A program made the position numbers and the translations under genes. Under the pieces are notes generated by a model. That model was given only the letters and a program-made list of their open reading frames with translations. It was not told where the DNA came from and did not search any database. From the NCBI RefSeq assembly GCF_009755275.1, contig NZ_WQLA01000004.1, forward strand, positions 310,001 to 374,000: a stretch of 64,000 nucleotides of DNA, given 5' to 3'. The DNA comes from Mucilaginibacter aquatilis (lineage in GTDB: Bacteria > Bacteroidota > Bacteroidia > Sphingobacteriales > Sphingobacteriaceae). Of the stretch, positions 1 through 8,501 are shown in pieces; position 1 is the first letter of the stretch, and every line of letters begins with the position of its first letter.

Positions 1-2088
1 TGATATTACAATGGCTAAAACAGCCCCGCTTACAAAGATATTTGACAAGCGCCTTTCACTTTGATACTGCCTTTCGGTATTCTCATTAAGCCATGATCCT
101 GTGAATTCAACATTTGGATACTGGCGGTTCCAGCTCTGTTTTATCTCGTCAAAAGCGTGAAGTAAGTTACCGGGCTTAACCTTAACAAACACGTAGTTTA
201 TGGCAAACTGTTTACGCATAATCATTGAAACGGGTTCAATCTTATCATGTAACGACTTGAAGTTGTAGTCTTTTACAATGCCAATTATTTGCGATTGGTA
301 TTCAGGGAACATAAACAGGTACCGCCCAACAATATTCCTTCCGCCTATGCTACGGGCCATACTTTCATTTATCACAACAGCATTGCTATCGCCAGGAAAG
401 TTTAAGTCAAAGTCGCGGCCGTCAACCAGTTTAATGTCAAGTGTTTTAACATAGTCAAAATCTACACGCTGCAAGTTTGTGCGTATTTCGCGGCCATTCA
501 TTCCAAAACCAATAATTGACGACCTGGTAGATCCATCGTTTCCGCGCCCCAGGTTCATGTATGAACCGCTTACTGCTTCTACCTGGCTATTGCTACGCAA
601 ATCATTACGCATAAGCTGCAATGCTTTGCTGCCGTCAATACCTTTGTTAACAGGTATACTTAAAACTTCGGTTTTATTAAAGCCCAGGGGTTTGTTGCTT
701 AAATAGTTAATTTGCTGCCAGGTTATTATGGTACAAATAATTAAAAGCGTAGACAACGCAAATTGCACCACCAGCAACGTGTTACGTATTTTACCTGGTT
801 TTGCAGTATCGCCCATGTTACCTTTTAAAACAGCCACGGTTTTGTAACGCATCATAATCAACGCCGGGTAAAAACCTGCAAGTGCCGTAATCAATATAAA
901 AATACCCAAAATTGCCAGTAAATGCTGCGGCTGAAATAGCATTGCTAAATTTATGCGGCTTTTGAACATTGCTTTAAATGGCGATATAATAACTGCACAT
1001 AATGCTAAACCCAGTATGGTTGATGCCAGGCAAACCATGATTGTTTCAGTCCAGAATTGTGTAAGTAATTGCCATTTGCCGGCGCCAAGTGTTTTACGTA
1101 CGCCAACTTCACGGGCACGTGTAAAGCCACGCGCTACTGATAAGTTTATAAAATTGATGCAGGCAATGATTAAGATAAAACAAGCTATTGCCAAAAGACT
1201 TAAAACGTAGGTTTTGCTAACCGGGTAGCCTTCAACGCCGTTTAAATTAGTATTAAAGTGGTTTGAAGCAAATGGTGCGAGATGCAAACTCAGCAAGCTG
1301 CCTGTTTCATCGGGCCGGGCGCCGTCGCGCTTCAGCAGGTCAATGTCGGCCTTGTAATGTGCTTCTACAAATGGCTTAAGTTGCTTGGCAAAGTTTTGAG
1401 TGTTATAACCTTCTTTAAACTCAACAAAAGCCATGTGCGACCAGTTGTCCCATTTGCTTAAATCGGTTTTGTAATTTGGGAAGTGCTCAAAGCGCAGCAA
1501 CAAATCAAAAGTAATACTCGAATTACGCGGAATATCTTTTACAACGCCCGATACCTGGAAAGGCTCCTCGCGTTGGCCAATGGTTATCAGTATAGTTTTG
1601 TTTAACGGCGATTGATTACCAAACATTGCCTTAGCGGCCTGCTGGGTTATTACCACATTGTTCAATTGGTTAAACACCGTATTTACATTTCCCTCAACAA
1701 GCGGGAAGGTAAACATTTTTAAAAAGTCGGCATCAACAAAATGTACGTTTTGGTCAAGCTGTTTTGCTCCTGCCTTAACCAAAGCGCCGGAGTTAGCACT
1801 GCGTGTTATATATTTAATATGGCTATATTCAGCCTTAAGAGCCGGCGCTAGTGGTATAGGCATAGCAGTACTCCGTTCAGTACCGCTGGTTCTGTTTGTA
1901 ACCGTATATAACTGATGAATGCCTTTGACGTTTTGATGAAAGCTATCGTAAGAAAACTCATAGTAAACAGTCATGAATATTAACGCGCAACAAGCAATAG
2001 CAACCGATAGGCCTACAACATTCATCAGATTAAATACCCTACCCTTCCATAAATTACGCCAGGCGGTTTTTATGTAATTTTTTATCAT
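1..2088 (-). CDS. ABC transporter permease, MacB/FtsX type (C-terminus cut by window edge)
   Basis: Membrane component of a MacB-like (type VII) ABC transporter. The 696 codons visible from the ATG at 2088 stay open to base 1; relatives are roughly 790-800 residues, so about 100 residues are missing. The N-terminus has the RNLWKGRVFNLMNVVGL-type start followed by a first membrane helix, then a periplasmic core domain of about 250 residues. Helices follow at about 290-312 (with the INLSVARGFTRAREVGVRK stretch typical of FtsX permeases), 385-405 and 440-460, then a second periplasmic domain. This is the duplicated two-half layout of Bacteroidota permeases. It is the last visible gene of the minus-strand operon of HlyD adaptor, ATPase and small secreted protein. 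The exported substrate cannot be told from sequence. Confidence 0.9.
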   Translation of the reverse strand, partial: MIKNYIKTAWRNLWKGRVFNLMNVVGLSVAIACCALIFMTVYYEFSYDSFHQNVKGIHQLYTVTNRTSGTERSTAMPIPLAPALKAEYSHIKYITRSANSGALVKAGAKQLDQNVHFVDADFLKMFTFPLVEGNVNTVFNQLNNVVITQQAAKAMFGNQSPLNKTILITIGQREEPFQVSGVVKDIPRNSSITFDLLLRFEHFPNYKTDLSKWDNWSHMAFVEFKEGYNTQNFAKQLKPFVEAHYKADIDLLKRDGARPDETGSLLSLHLAPFASNHFNTNLNGVEGYPVSKTYVLSLLAIACFILIIACINFINLSVARGFTRAREVGVRKTLGAGKWQLLTQFWTETIMVCLASTILGLALCAVIISPFKAMFKSRINLAMLFQPQHLLAILGIFILITALAGFYPALIMMRYKTVAVLKGNMGDTAKPGKIRNTLLVVQFALSTLLIICTIITWQQINYLSNKPLGFNKTEVLSIPVNKGIDGSKALQLMRNDLRSNSQVEAVSGSYMNLGRGNDGSTRSSIIGFGMNGREIRTNLQRVDFDYVKTLDIKLVDGRDFDLNFPGDSNAVVINESMARSIGGRNIVGRYLFMFPEYQSQIIGIVKDYNFKSLHDKIEPVSMIMRKQFAINYVFVKVKPGNLLHAFDEIKQSWNRQYPNVEFTGSWLNENTERQYQSERRLSNIFVSGAVLAIVIS

Positions 2089-2106
2089 AACTATGTTGCT
2101 TAGCGT

Positions 2107-2658
2107 TTATTTAGAAAGGTGTATTTTAACCTGGTTACTTATTCCCAATGAGTCGGTAATGCTTTTAATGAGGTCATTTTTTTCTTGAGCAGTTTTACCC
2201 TTCACATCAAAAATGCGCTCATATTTTACAGGCTTATCATTGTAAGTTCCATTAAATTTCAGGTACATGGTGTCACCATCATCATTAATGCTCGACTTTA
2301 TGTCTCTTGTTCTTATATGAAGTGCATTCGGAGGTGTTGGAGGAGCCGGAGGTACCGGTGGTTGCGTATAATAGCCGTTGCCATTTGGGGCTATTGGCTT
2401 AACAGGCTTATGACTGCTCTTAATGCCTAATGAATCGGCTATGCGTTGTGTAAGTGCATCCTTTTCGGCCGTACTCAAACCTTTGATGTCAAACTTTTTA
2501 TTGTAATTAACGGCTTTACCATTAACGTCGCCGCTAATTTCAACATGCATAATTTTACCGTCGTCATGTATGCTTTCCATTAAGTCGTGCTTACTGTTTT
2601 TCTGTGCTGCGGCGGTTAAGCAAACGCTAAGAGATAATAGGGTAAAAAGTGCTTTCAT
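2107..2658 (-). CDS. Secreted protein with two copies of a 55-residue domain
   Basis: I recognise no named family. Residues 1-19 form a signal peptide ending TAAAQ, so the protein is probably periplasmic or secreted. Residues 25-79 and 119-173 are two copies of one domain that align without gaps over 55 positions with about 25 identities. Shared landmarks are SI-x-DDG, a short beta-rich stretch, FD-[IV]-KG and a terminal DSLGI. The copies are joined by a Pro-rich linker (residues 81-113, with runs of PP). It lies 18 bases upstream of the permease and 62 bases downstream of the ATPase in the same operon, so it probably works with the transporter in the envelope, but that role is inferred from position only. 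Confidence 0.8.
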   Translation of the reverse strand: MKALFTLLSLSVCLTAAAQKNSKHDLMESIHDDGKIMHVEISGDVNGKAVNYNKKFDIKGLSTAEKDALTQRIADSLGIKSSHKPVKPIAPNGNGYYTQPPVPPAPPTPPNALHIRTRDIKSSINDDGDTMYLKFNGTYNDKPVKYERIFDVKGKTAQEKNDLIKSITDSLGISNQVKIHLSK

Positions 2659-2720
2659 ATGATTGAGAGGTTGCAGGTGAATTAAAAAATGTGATAAGGT
2701 TTGGATTTTGTTGGAGCAGG

Positions 2721-3398
2721 TTACATCATTATGTTTTCCATCACCGTATGGCCGTCAAGCAGTCGTACAATGCGGTGGCTGTACCTTGCATCATGCTCTG
2801 AGTGAGTAACCATGATAATTGTAGTACCCTGTTCGTTTAAATCGGTAAGTAACTCCATAACTTCGTTACCGTTGCTGCTATCCAGGTTACCGGTAGGCTC
2901 ATCGGCAAGTATGAGTTTGGGTTTATTTACAACCGCCCGCGCAATAGCAACACGTTGCTGCTGGCCGCCCGAAAGTTGTTGCGGATAATGATTACGCCTG
3001 TGCATAATCTGCATTTTGGTTAGCACTTCCTCTACACGTGTTTTACGTTCAGCGGTGCTTACGCCAGTGTATATTAACGGCAGTTCAACATTTTCAAATA
3101 CTGTAAGCTCATCAATTAGGTTAAAGCTTTGAAATACAAAACCAATGTTATGCTTGCGTAAATCGGCACGTTTGCGCTCATTGAAATGTGCAACTTCTGT
3201 TCCGTTAAACAGGTAACTTCCTCCATCCGGATCATCCAGCAAGCCCAATATGTTAAGCAGCGTTGATTTGCCGCAGCCTGATGGCCCCATTATGGCTACA
3301 AATTCGCCGGTATTAATTTCCAGATTAAGCTTGTTTAGTGCCACGGTCTCTACCTCTTCGGTACGGTAGAATTTTTCCAGATTGGTAATTTTAATCAT
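2721..3398 (-). CDS. ABC transporter ATP-binding protein (LolD/MacB N-domain type)
   Basis: Cytoplasmic ATPase that powers the neighbouring FtsX-type permease. All nucleotide-binding motifs are present in 225 residues: Walker [10 protein letters not shown] (38-46), Q-loop near FVFQ (87-90), signature LSGGQQQ (142-148), Walker B LILADEP (162-168) and the switch His in MVTHSEHD. The length and the insert after Walker A are typical of the LolD/MacB/FtsE group, which work mechanically from the cytoplasm on periplasmic substrates. The order HlyD adaptor, ATPase, secreted protein, permease, all on the minus strand, indicates a tripartite efflux or envelope-remodelling pump; the TolC partner is not in view. 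Confidence 0.95.
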   Translation of the reverse strand: MIKITNLEKFYRTEEVETVALNKLNLEINTGEFVAIMGPSGCGKSTLLNILGLLDDPDGGSYLFNGTEVAHFNERKRADLRKHNIGFVFQSFNLIDELTVFENVELPLIYTGVSTAERKTRVEEVLTKMQIMHRRNHYPQQLSGGQQQRVAIARAVVNKPKLILADEPTGNLDSSNGNEVMELLTDLNEQGTTIIMVTHSEHDARYSHRIVRLLDGHTVMENIMM

Positions 3399-3473
3399 AG
3401 ACCTTGCCTGTTTTAATTGTGATCTTTTATATTTTAAATGTCTTTGTTCAAATTCAAGTGCAGGTGTTTCATG

Positions 3474-4724
3474 CTACTTTAGTACTAGTTCCTGCATATC
3501 TCCATAGTTTTCATAGCTTGAGGTAACTACCCGATCTCCTGCTTTAAGCCCCTGCATAACTTCATAATAATCGGGGTTTTGACGACCAAGCTGTACATCA
3601 ACCTTGTAAGCAGTTTTTCCGTCTTCGCTTAATTTAAATATCCAGTTGCCGCCGGTTTGCGTGTAAAAGCCACCTTTGGGAACCATTACGGCCTGGGTTT
3701 CATCGCTTAATGCTAAACGAATTTGCAGGCTTTGCCCGCGGCGTATATCTTTAGGCATTGCTCCGGTAAATTGCATATCAACCTGAAAACGTCCGTTAGC
3801 AACCTGAGTATAAACCTTTTTTATTTTCAGGTTGTAAGTTTTATTCCCTAAGGTAAAATCACCGGTTTGACCATTATAAACTCGGGTAATGTAATGCTCA
3901 TCCACATCAACCCTCACTTTAAAACCCGAGAGCACATCTATCTGTCCAAGACGGCCACCTTTTTGTTTGCTCTGCCCTATTTCAGCATCAAGCGAGGTTA
4001 GCTGCCCATCAACCGGTGCACGTACAATTAAATCACCCACTTTTTTACGCATAAGTTCGAGCGTTGATTTCATGTGCGCATATGACTCTTTTGACTGTTG
4101 TGTTTGCTGGTTCATTGCGGTTGAATCCTGATTGAGTATTTGAGTAGTTAACCGCTTACGACGCACGGCATAATTATAGTCATTTTCCGATTTTTGATAC
4201 TCCTGCAAACCAATTGCCTTTTGATCGTAAAGCTTTTTGTTCAACTTATAAACACGCTCGGCTTCTTTCAGGCCACTCTCCACCTCGGCCATCTGGTTAA
4301 GTTTGCTAATGGTGTTTTGTCTTGCATTATCACGTGATATCTGCATTTGAGTAAGCACGTTAAATACGGCAGTCTCTTCGTTTGCCAGGCTCAACTCTAA
4401 ATCGGTATTAGCTAACTTTAATATAGGCTGCCCTTTCTTCATGGTTGCGCCATCTTCTACAAACAGCTTTTCAACCCGGCCACCCTCAACCGCATCTAAA
4501 TATATAGTTGTAACGGGCATAACAATGCCGTTTAGTGGTATAATTTCCTGGAACGAGCCTTTGGTAACATTGCTCACAGTAATCCGCTCGGTATCAACGT
4601 TTAGCTTACTTTTACCTGAGGTTAGCATTACACTGCCGGCTACTAAACCAACCAGTGCGGTAACACCACCTATAGTAAGCAGGCGTTTACTGTTCCATTT
4701 TTTTCTTTCAATTACTCTATCCAC
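3474..4724 (-). CDS. HlyD-family periplasmic adaptor (membrane fusion protein)
   Basis: Adaptor that should join the inner-membrane ABC permease to an outer-membrane TolC-type channel. The 416 residues contain one N-terminal membrane helix (about 16-35, LTIGGVTALVGLVAGSVML), a first lipoyl half (about 65-110, VEDGATMKKGQPILKL), a long alpha-helical hairpin rich in Gln, Lys and Glu (about 115-230), the second lipoyl half (VRAPVDGQLTSLDAEIG), and beta-barrel and membrane-proximal domains (to about 416). The start codon appears to be GTG: an in-frame stop lies a few codons upstream and there is no ATG before the membrane helix. It is the first gene of the minus-strand efflux operon and starts 290 bases from the divergent response regulator. 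Confidence 0.93.
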   Translation of the reverse strand: MDRVIERKKWNSKRLLTIGGVTALVGLVAGSVMLTSGKSKLNVDTERITVSNVTKGSFQEIIPLNGIVMPVTTIYLDAVEGGRVEKLFVEDGATMKKGQPILKLANTDLELSLANEETAVFNVLTQMQISRDNARQNTISKLNQMAEVESGLKEAERVYKLNKKLYDQKAIGLQEYQKSENDYNYAVRRKRLTTQILNQDSTAMNQQTQQSKESYAHMKSTLELMRKKVGDLIVRAPVDGQLTSLDAEIGQSKQKGGRLGQIDVLSGFKVRVDVDEHYITRVYNGQTGDFTLGNKTYNLKIKKVYTQVANGRFQVDMQFTGAMPKDIRRGQSLQIRLALSDETQAVMVPKGGFYTQTGGNWIFKLSEDGKTAYKVDVQLGRQNPDYYEVMQGLKAGDRVVTSSYENYGDMQELVLK

Positions 4725-4748
4725 GTAAAATACTGTTTACAACTAATA

Positions 4749-4764
4749 TATAAACCTTGTGCCA
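4749..4764 (-). promoter_or_regulatory. Candidate sigma-54 promoter of the efflux operon
   Basis: Read on the minus strand, TGGCAC matches the -24 element exactly, followed by a 5-base spacer and TTATA where TTGCA is expected, so the nearly invariant GC of the -12 element is absent. Initiation would fall near 4738, about 14 bases before the GTG of the HlyD gene. Its position facing a sigma-54 activator gene supports it; the missing GC counts against it. Confidence 0.3.
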
Positions 4765-4822
4765 TTGTGAAAATAACTCATTTACAACATGTTAAATCAT
4801 ATGCAATTTTAATCGCGTACGC

Positions 4823-4835
4823 TTGTGTTACACAA
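4823..4835. promoter_or_regulatory. Perfect palindrome, possible activator-binding site (UAS)
   Basis: TTGTGT-T-ACACAA is a perfect 6+1+6 inverted repeat in the divergent region. It lies about 60 bases upstream of the candidate sigma-54 promoter at 4749-4764, a usual distance for an enhancer bound by a Fis-type helix-turn-helix of an NtrC-family regulator. Binding by the adjacent regulator is inferred. Confidence 0.4.
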
Positions 4836-5014
4836 AGTGTGCGGATATGATACAATATGCATTTTGTGAATAAAATGAATGGCTTTGATTAACAAATAAT
4901 TATATTTTTGGATACTTAATTGACAAAATTGACACGTTAAAGCATTGTAAAAGCGCATAATTGACGTGATATAACAAGCTATTTTTTAACCCGATCCTTA
5001 ACGTACTACGGCAA

Positions 5015-6373
5015 ATGATATTAAAGAAAGCAACGGTTTTAGTTGTTGATGATGATACAGATGTGCTTACGGCAGTAAAGCTTTTGCTTAAAACCGAAGT
5101 ACACGAAATCATCACCGAAAAAAATCCGGAAAATATTAATTCCATACTTACACGCAACCAAATTGATTTGGTGCTGCTTGACATGAATTATAACAGCACC
5201 ATGAATACCGGCAACGAAGGTATTTACTGGCTTCGGAAAATTAAGGAATGGAAACCCAATGTGTGCGTAATAATGATTACAGCATATGGCCACATTGATT
5301 TGGCGGTGCGTTCGTTAAAAGAAGGTGCTAACGATTTTGTGGTTAAACCGTGGCATAATGAACGGCTTATTGAAACCATAACCGATTTATTAGATAAACA
5401 GGAAGGCCCTAAAAAGCCTAAAACTGCTGTTAGAAGCAATGCTAATGGTACCGAAATCCTAGGCGAATCAGAAGCTATGCAGGATATTTTTCACAAGGTG
5501 AATAAAATAGCTCCTACCGATGCTAACATACTTATACTTGGTGAGAACGGAACAGGAAAGGATTTAATGGCAAAGGCAATTCACGAACGATCGTTAAGGG
5601 CGAATAAGCCATTTATTAAAGTTGATGTTGGCGCACTTACCGAAACCCTTTTTGAGAGCGAACTGTTTGGCCATAAAAAAGGTGCCTTTACTGATGCTCG
5701 TGAAGACCGCATGGGCCGTTTTGAAGAAGCCGAAGGCGGAACTTTGTTCTTGGATGAAATTGGGAACATTACCCTGCAACAGCAGGCTAAATTACTTACG
5801 GTTTTGCAAAACAGGCAGGTAACACGCTTAGGTAACAATAAACCTGTTGATATAAACATAAGGCTTATTTGCGCAACCAACTTGCCTTTGCAGGAACTTG
5901 CCAACGAACAAAAGTTTCGCAAAGACTTAATTTACCGTATTAACACCGTTGAAATTACCATGCCACCTTTACGGCGCCGGATAAGTGATGTGCCCGTACT
6001 TGCCAGGCACTTTGGCAAAATGTATGCTGCAAAATACCTTAAACCAACGGTTGATTTTAGTACGCAAGCCATAAACAAGCTTCAGGCTTACGGCTTTCCA
6101 GGTAACGTACGAGAGTTGCAATACACTATTGAACGTGCCGTTATTATGGCCGATGACACTACCTTACAACCCGATGACCTCATATTTTCGTCACTCGAAA
6201 CCAGTTTACCGGCCGTTGCCGAGCCTGCAGACAATGTGCCCCTAAGTGAAATGGAAAAGAATGCAATATTGCGCGTTATAGAGAAGCATAACGGCAACAT
6301 AACCCGCGCAGCCAAAGAGCTTGGTTTAACCCGTACCGCACTATACCGCCGACTTAACAAATATGATATTTAA
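5015..6373 (+). CDS. Sigma-54-dependent response regulator (NtrC family)
   Basis: Cytoplasmic transcription activator that couples a phosphorelay to sigma-54 promoters. The receiver domain (1-125) has the acidic pocket at 12-14, phospho-acceptor Asp56 (LLDMN), Thr89 and Lys111. The AAA+ domain (about 147-370) has Walker A GENGTGKD (176-183), Walker B GGTLFLDE (241-248) and a GAFTDA loop (223-228) where classical activators have GAFTGA. The C-terminal Fis-type helix-turn-helix is at about 425-448 (RAAKELGLTRTALYRR). It overlaps the histidine kinase gene by 11 bases (ATGATATTTAA), so the two are translationally coupled. It is divergent from the HlyD-ABC operon, its likely target. Confidence 0.96.
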   Translation: MILKKATVLVVDDDTDVLTAVKLLLKTEVHEIITEKNPENINSILTRNQIDLVLLDMNYNSTMNTGNEGIYWLRKIKEWKPNVCVIMITAYGHIDLAVRSLKEGANDFVVKPWHNERLIETITDLLDKQEGPKKPKTAVRSNANGTEILGESEAMQDIFHKVNKIAPTDANILILGENGTGKDLMAKAIHERSLRANKPFIKVDVGALTETLFESELFGHKKGAFTDAREDRMGRFEEAEGGTLFLDEIGNITLQQQAKLLTVLQNRQVTRLGNNKPVDINIRLICATNLPLQELANEQKFRKDLIYRINTVEITMPPLRRRISDVPVLARHFGKMYAAKYLKPTVDFSTQAINKLQAYGFPGNVRELQYTIERAVIMADDTTLQPDDLIFSSLETSLPAVAEPADNVPLSEMEKNAILRVIEKHNGNITRAAKELGLTRTALYRRLNKYDI

Positions 6374-7706
6374 ACGTTACGAGTGGCAGCTGCTGCTGCG
6401 CATACTTATTTTGTTTTTGCTGTTATGTGCGGCTGCCTTTCTACTTGCGGCTAAGCGCTACCCGTTTGCTTTGGTAACAGTTCCGCTTATTGTATATGTA
6501 ATTGCAGGTATAATGCAGCAATACACCAAAGTGCAACAAGAGGTACAAGAATTTGCCGAAGCAGCGCAGTACCGTGATTTTTCGAGGCACTATGCCATAC
6601 AAAGCGCTCCGGCCAACGTACAGGTTTTGCGCAAAGGGTTTAACGAGATTAATACCACCTTTAAAACAATAAATCGCGAGCGCGAAACTCAATATCACTA
6701 CCTGCAAAAAATTTTGGAACTGGTTGGTACGGGCATTCTGTCATATGAGCAGGAGACAGGCGAAATAGGCTGGATAAATGAATCATTCAAAAGCATTATT
6801 GATGTACCGTATTTAAAAAATGTTAGCTCTCTGCAAAAAAGAAATGCTGATTTGTATGATGAGATCATAAAGCTAAAATCGGGCGGTAGCAAAGTGGTAT
6901 CAATCATTAAAGATCAGCAGCAAGTAAAACTACAGTTAATGGCAAGTGTACTACGAAGCGAAGATAAAATATACAAACTTGTTGCATTCCAAAATGTAAG
7001 TGACGCCATGGACGAGTCGGAATCAAACGCATGGTCGAAGCTATTAAACGTAATGACGCATGAAATTATGAATTCTGTGGCTCCTATATCATCATTGGCT
7101 GATACGTTAAAAAACAGGCTAAAACGTACTGATTTAAATGCCGCTTCTTCAGGAAATAATCTTGAAGACCTTGAGCTTGGTATAGATACTATTAAACGCC
7201 GTAGCGAAGGATTGCTTAAATTTACAGAGAGCTACCGCAGTCTTAATAAAATCACAAAGCTTGAGTTACAAACCATACCTGTATATGACCTGTTTGAAAA
7301 CCTGAACACGCTAATGCTCCCAACGCTCGAAAAGAAAAACATTGAGCTGGACATCATCCTGCGTGATTTAAGCCTGAGTATAGATGCCGACATCAACCTG
7401 CTTGAACAAGTGCTTATTAACTTGCTGGTGAACGCCATTGAGGCTGTAAAAGAACAAGCAGAGCCAGCCATATCATTATCGGCCGAGGTAGTGAACAACA
7501 AATCGGTGCTTAAGGTTAGTGATAACGGCACAGGCATGTCGCCAGAGTTGATGGAGAAAATATTTATTCCGTTTTTTAGCACGCGCAAAACCGGCAGCGG
7601 CATTGGCTTAAGCTTATGTAAGCAAATAATGCTTATGCATAAAGGCAACATTCAGGTACAAAGCACCGAAGGCAAAGGAACCGTATTTTTACTGCAATTC
7701 AATTAG
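6363..7706 (+). CDS. Membrane sensor histidine kinase
   Basis: Partner kinase of the preceding response regulator. Two adjacent N-terminal membrane helices (about 11-30 and 35-51) enclose almost no periplasmic loop, so the signal may be sensed within the membrane or the cytoplasm. A PAS-like region follows at about 110-215. The phospho-acceptor is His233 in the NVMTHEIMNSVAP motif, a variant of the usual H-E-[IL]-x-x-P. The GHKL ATPase domain shows N-box LLVNAIEAV (Asn357), DNGTG (387-391) and GSGIGL (411-416). The family architecture matches NtrB/NtrY-like kinases that are paired with sigma-54 activators. It ends without an obvious terminator 68 bases before the nitroreductase. Confidence 0.94.
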   Translation: MIFKRYEWQLLLRILILFLLLCAAAFLLAAKRYPFALVTVPLIVYVIAGIMQQYTKVQQEVQEFAEAAQYRDFSRHYAIQSAPANVQVLRKGFNEINTTFKTINRERETQYHYLQKILELVGTGILSYEQETGEIGWINESFKSIIDVPYLKNVSSLQKRNADLYDEIIKLKSGGSKVVSIIKDQQQVKLQLMASVLRSEDKIYKLVAFQNVSDAMDESESNAWSKLLNVMTHEIMNSVAPISSLADTLKNRLKRTDLNAASSGNNLEDLELGIDTIKRRSEGLLKFTESYRSLNKITKLELQTIPVYDLFENLNTLMLPTLEKKNIELDIILRDLSLSIDADINLLEQVLINLLVNAIEAVKEQAEPAISLSAEVVNNKSVLKVSDNGTGMSPELMEKIFIPFFSTRKTGSGIGLSLCKQIMLMHKGNIQVQSTEGKGTVFLLQFN

Positions 7707-7774
7707 AGCTAATTGAAAATTAGATACCAGTTTTTGCAATTTATCGCATACTTTTGGCGCAAATTACACAACAA

Positions 7775-8353
7775 ATGAGCGAACAGACATTTTCTACTAT
7801 AGCCGAAAACATCAAAACCCGCCGTACCATTAAACCGGGTATGATGAATGGTCAAAAAATACCAAATGCACAAGTTGCTGCATTACTTGAGCTGGCCGAC
7901 TGGGCTCCTACACATGCATACACCGAGCCTTGGCGCTTTGTGGTATATGAAGATCCGAAAGTATTTTGCGAGCAACACGCTGAATTATACAAGCAAGGCG
8001 CGGGTGAAAACTTCAATCCTGCTACTTACAATAATCTAGCTAACATGGGAGCTAATGTATCACACGTAGTAATTGCTTATATGCACCGCAGCGAGCTGTC
8101 GAAAATTCCGGTTGTTGAAGAAGTTGCAGCTGCATCATGCGCTATACAAAACGTTCTGCTTGGCGCAAACGCGTTAAATATCGGTTCGTTTTGGAGTACT
8201 GGCGGCGCAACATTGAAACCTGCAATGAAAGATTTTTTAGGTTTGGGTGCTGATGACCAGGTTTTAGGCTTACTGTACTTAGGTTATAGCGATGCCAACC
8301 CAGATGGTGTACGCAAAACTCCTTTGGCTGAAAAAGTTAAATGGGTGCAATAA
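7775..8353 (+). CDS. Nitroreductase family FMN-dependent oxidoreductase
   Basis: Probable NAD(P)H-dependent flavin oxidoreductase of 192 residues. Conserved features are the N-terminal RRTIKPG FMN-phosphate contact, the WAPTHAYTEPWRF stretch, and the C-terminal GLLYLGY segment typical of the YdjA/nitroreductase fold. An in-frame TTG lies seven codons upstream at 7754, but the ATG at 7775 is preferred because alternative starts are rare in this group and family members begin near this point. The stop codon sits in the loop of a terminator hairpin. Physiological substrate unknown; reduction of quinones or nitro compounds is possible. Confidence 0.9.
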   Translation: MSEQTFSTIAENIKTRRTIKPGMMNGQKIPNAQVAALLELADWAPTHAYTEPWRFVVYEDPKVFCEQHAELYKQGAGENFNPATYNNLANMGANVSHVVIAYMHRSELSKIPVVEEVAAASCAIQNVLLGANALNIGSFWSTGGATLKPAMKDFLGLGADDQVLGLLYLGYSDANPDGVRKTPLAEKVKWVQ

Positions 8354-8366
8354 GCACCCTTTTTTA
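8343..8366 (+). terminator. Rho-independent terminator
   Basis: GGGTGC/GCACCC stem with a 5-base loop, followed by seven bases of almost pure T. The stop codon of the nitroreductase (8351-8353) lies inside the loop. Confidence 0.85.
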
Positions 8367-8501
8367 TTGCTGTTATTGATGTTAGCTCTATGTTAAAACA
8401 AATGATAGTGCAATGACGTATAAATGAATACGTTATTAATAAATTTGAGTAACACCTAAAAGTGAATTAACCCGGGCCTGTTGACCTTTAAACATAAAAC
8501 A

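Noticed and set aside
5039..7651. Several minus-strand frames of 60-160 codons opposite the response regulator and kinase
   Set aside because: They lie in antisense to well-supported proteins, lack family motifs and have Leu/Ser/Cys-rich composition expected from reverse translation of biased codons.
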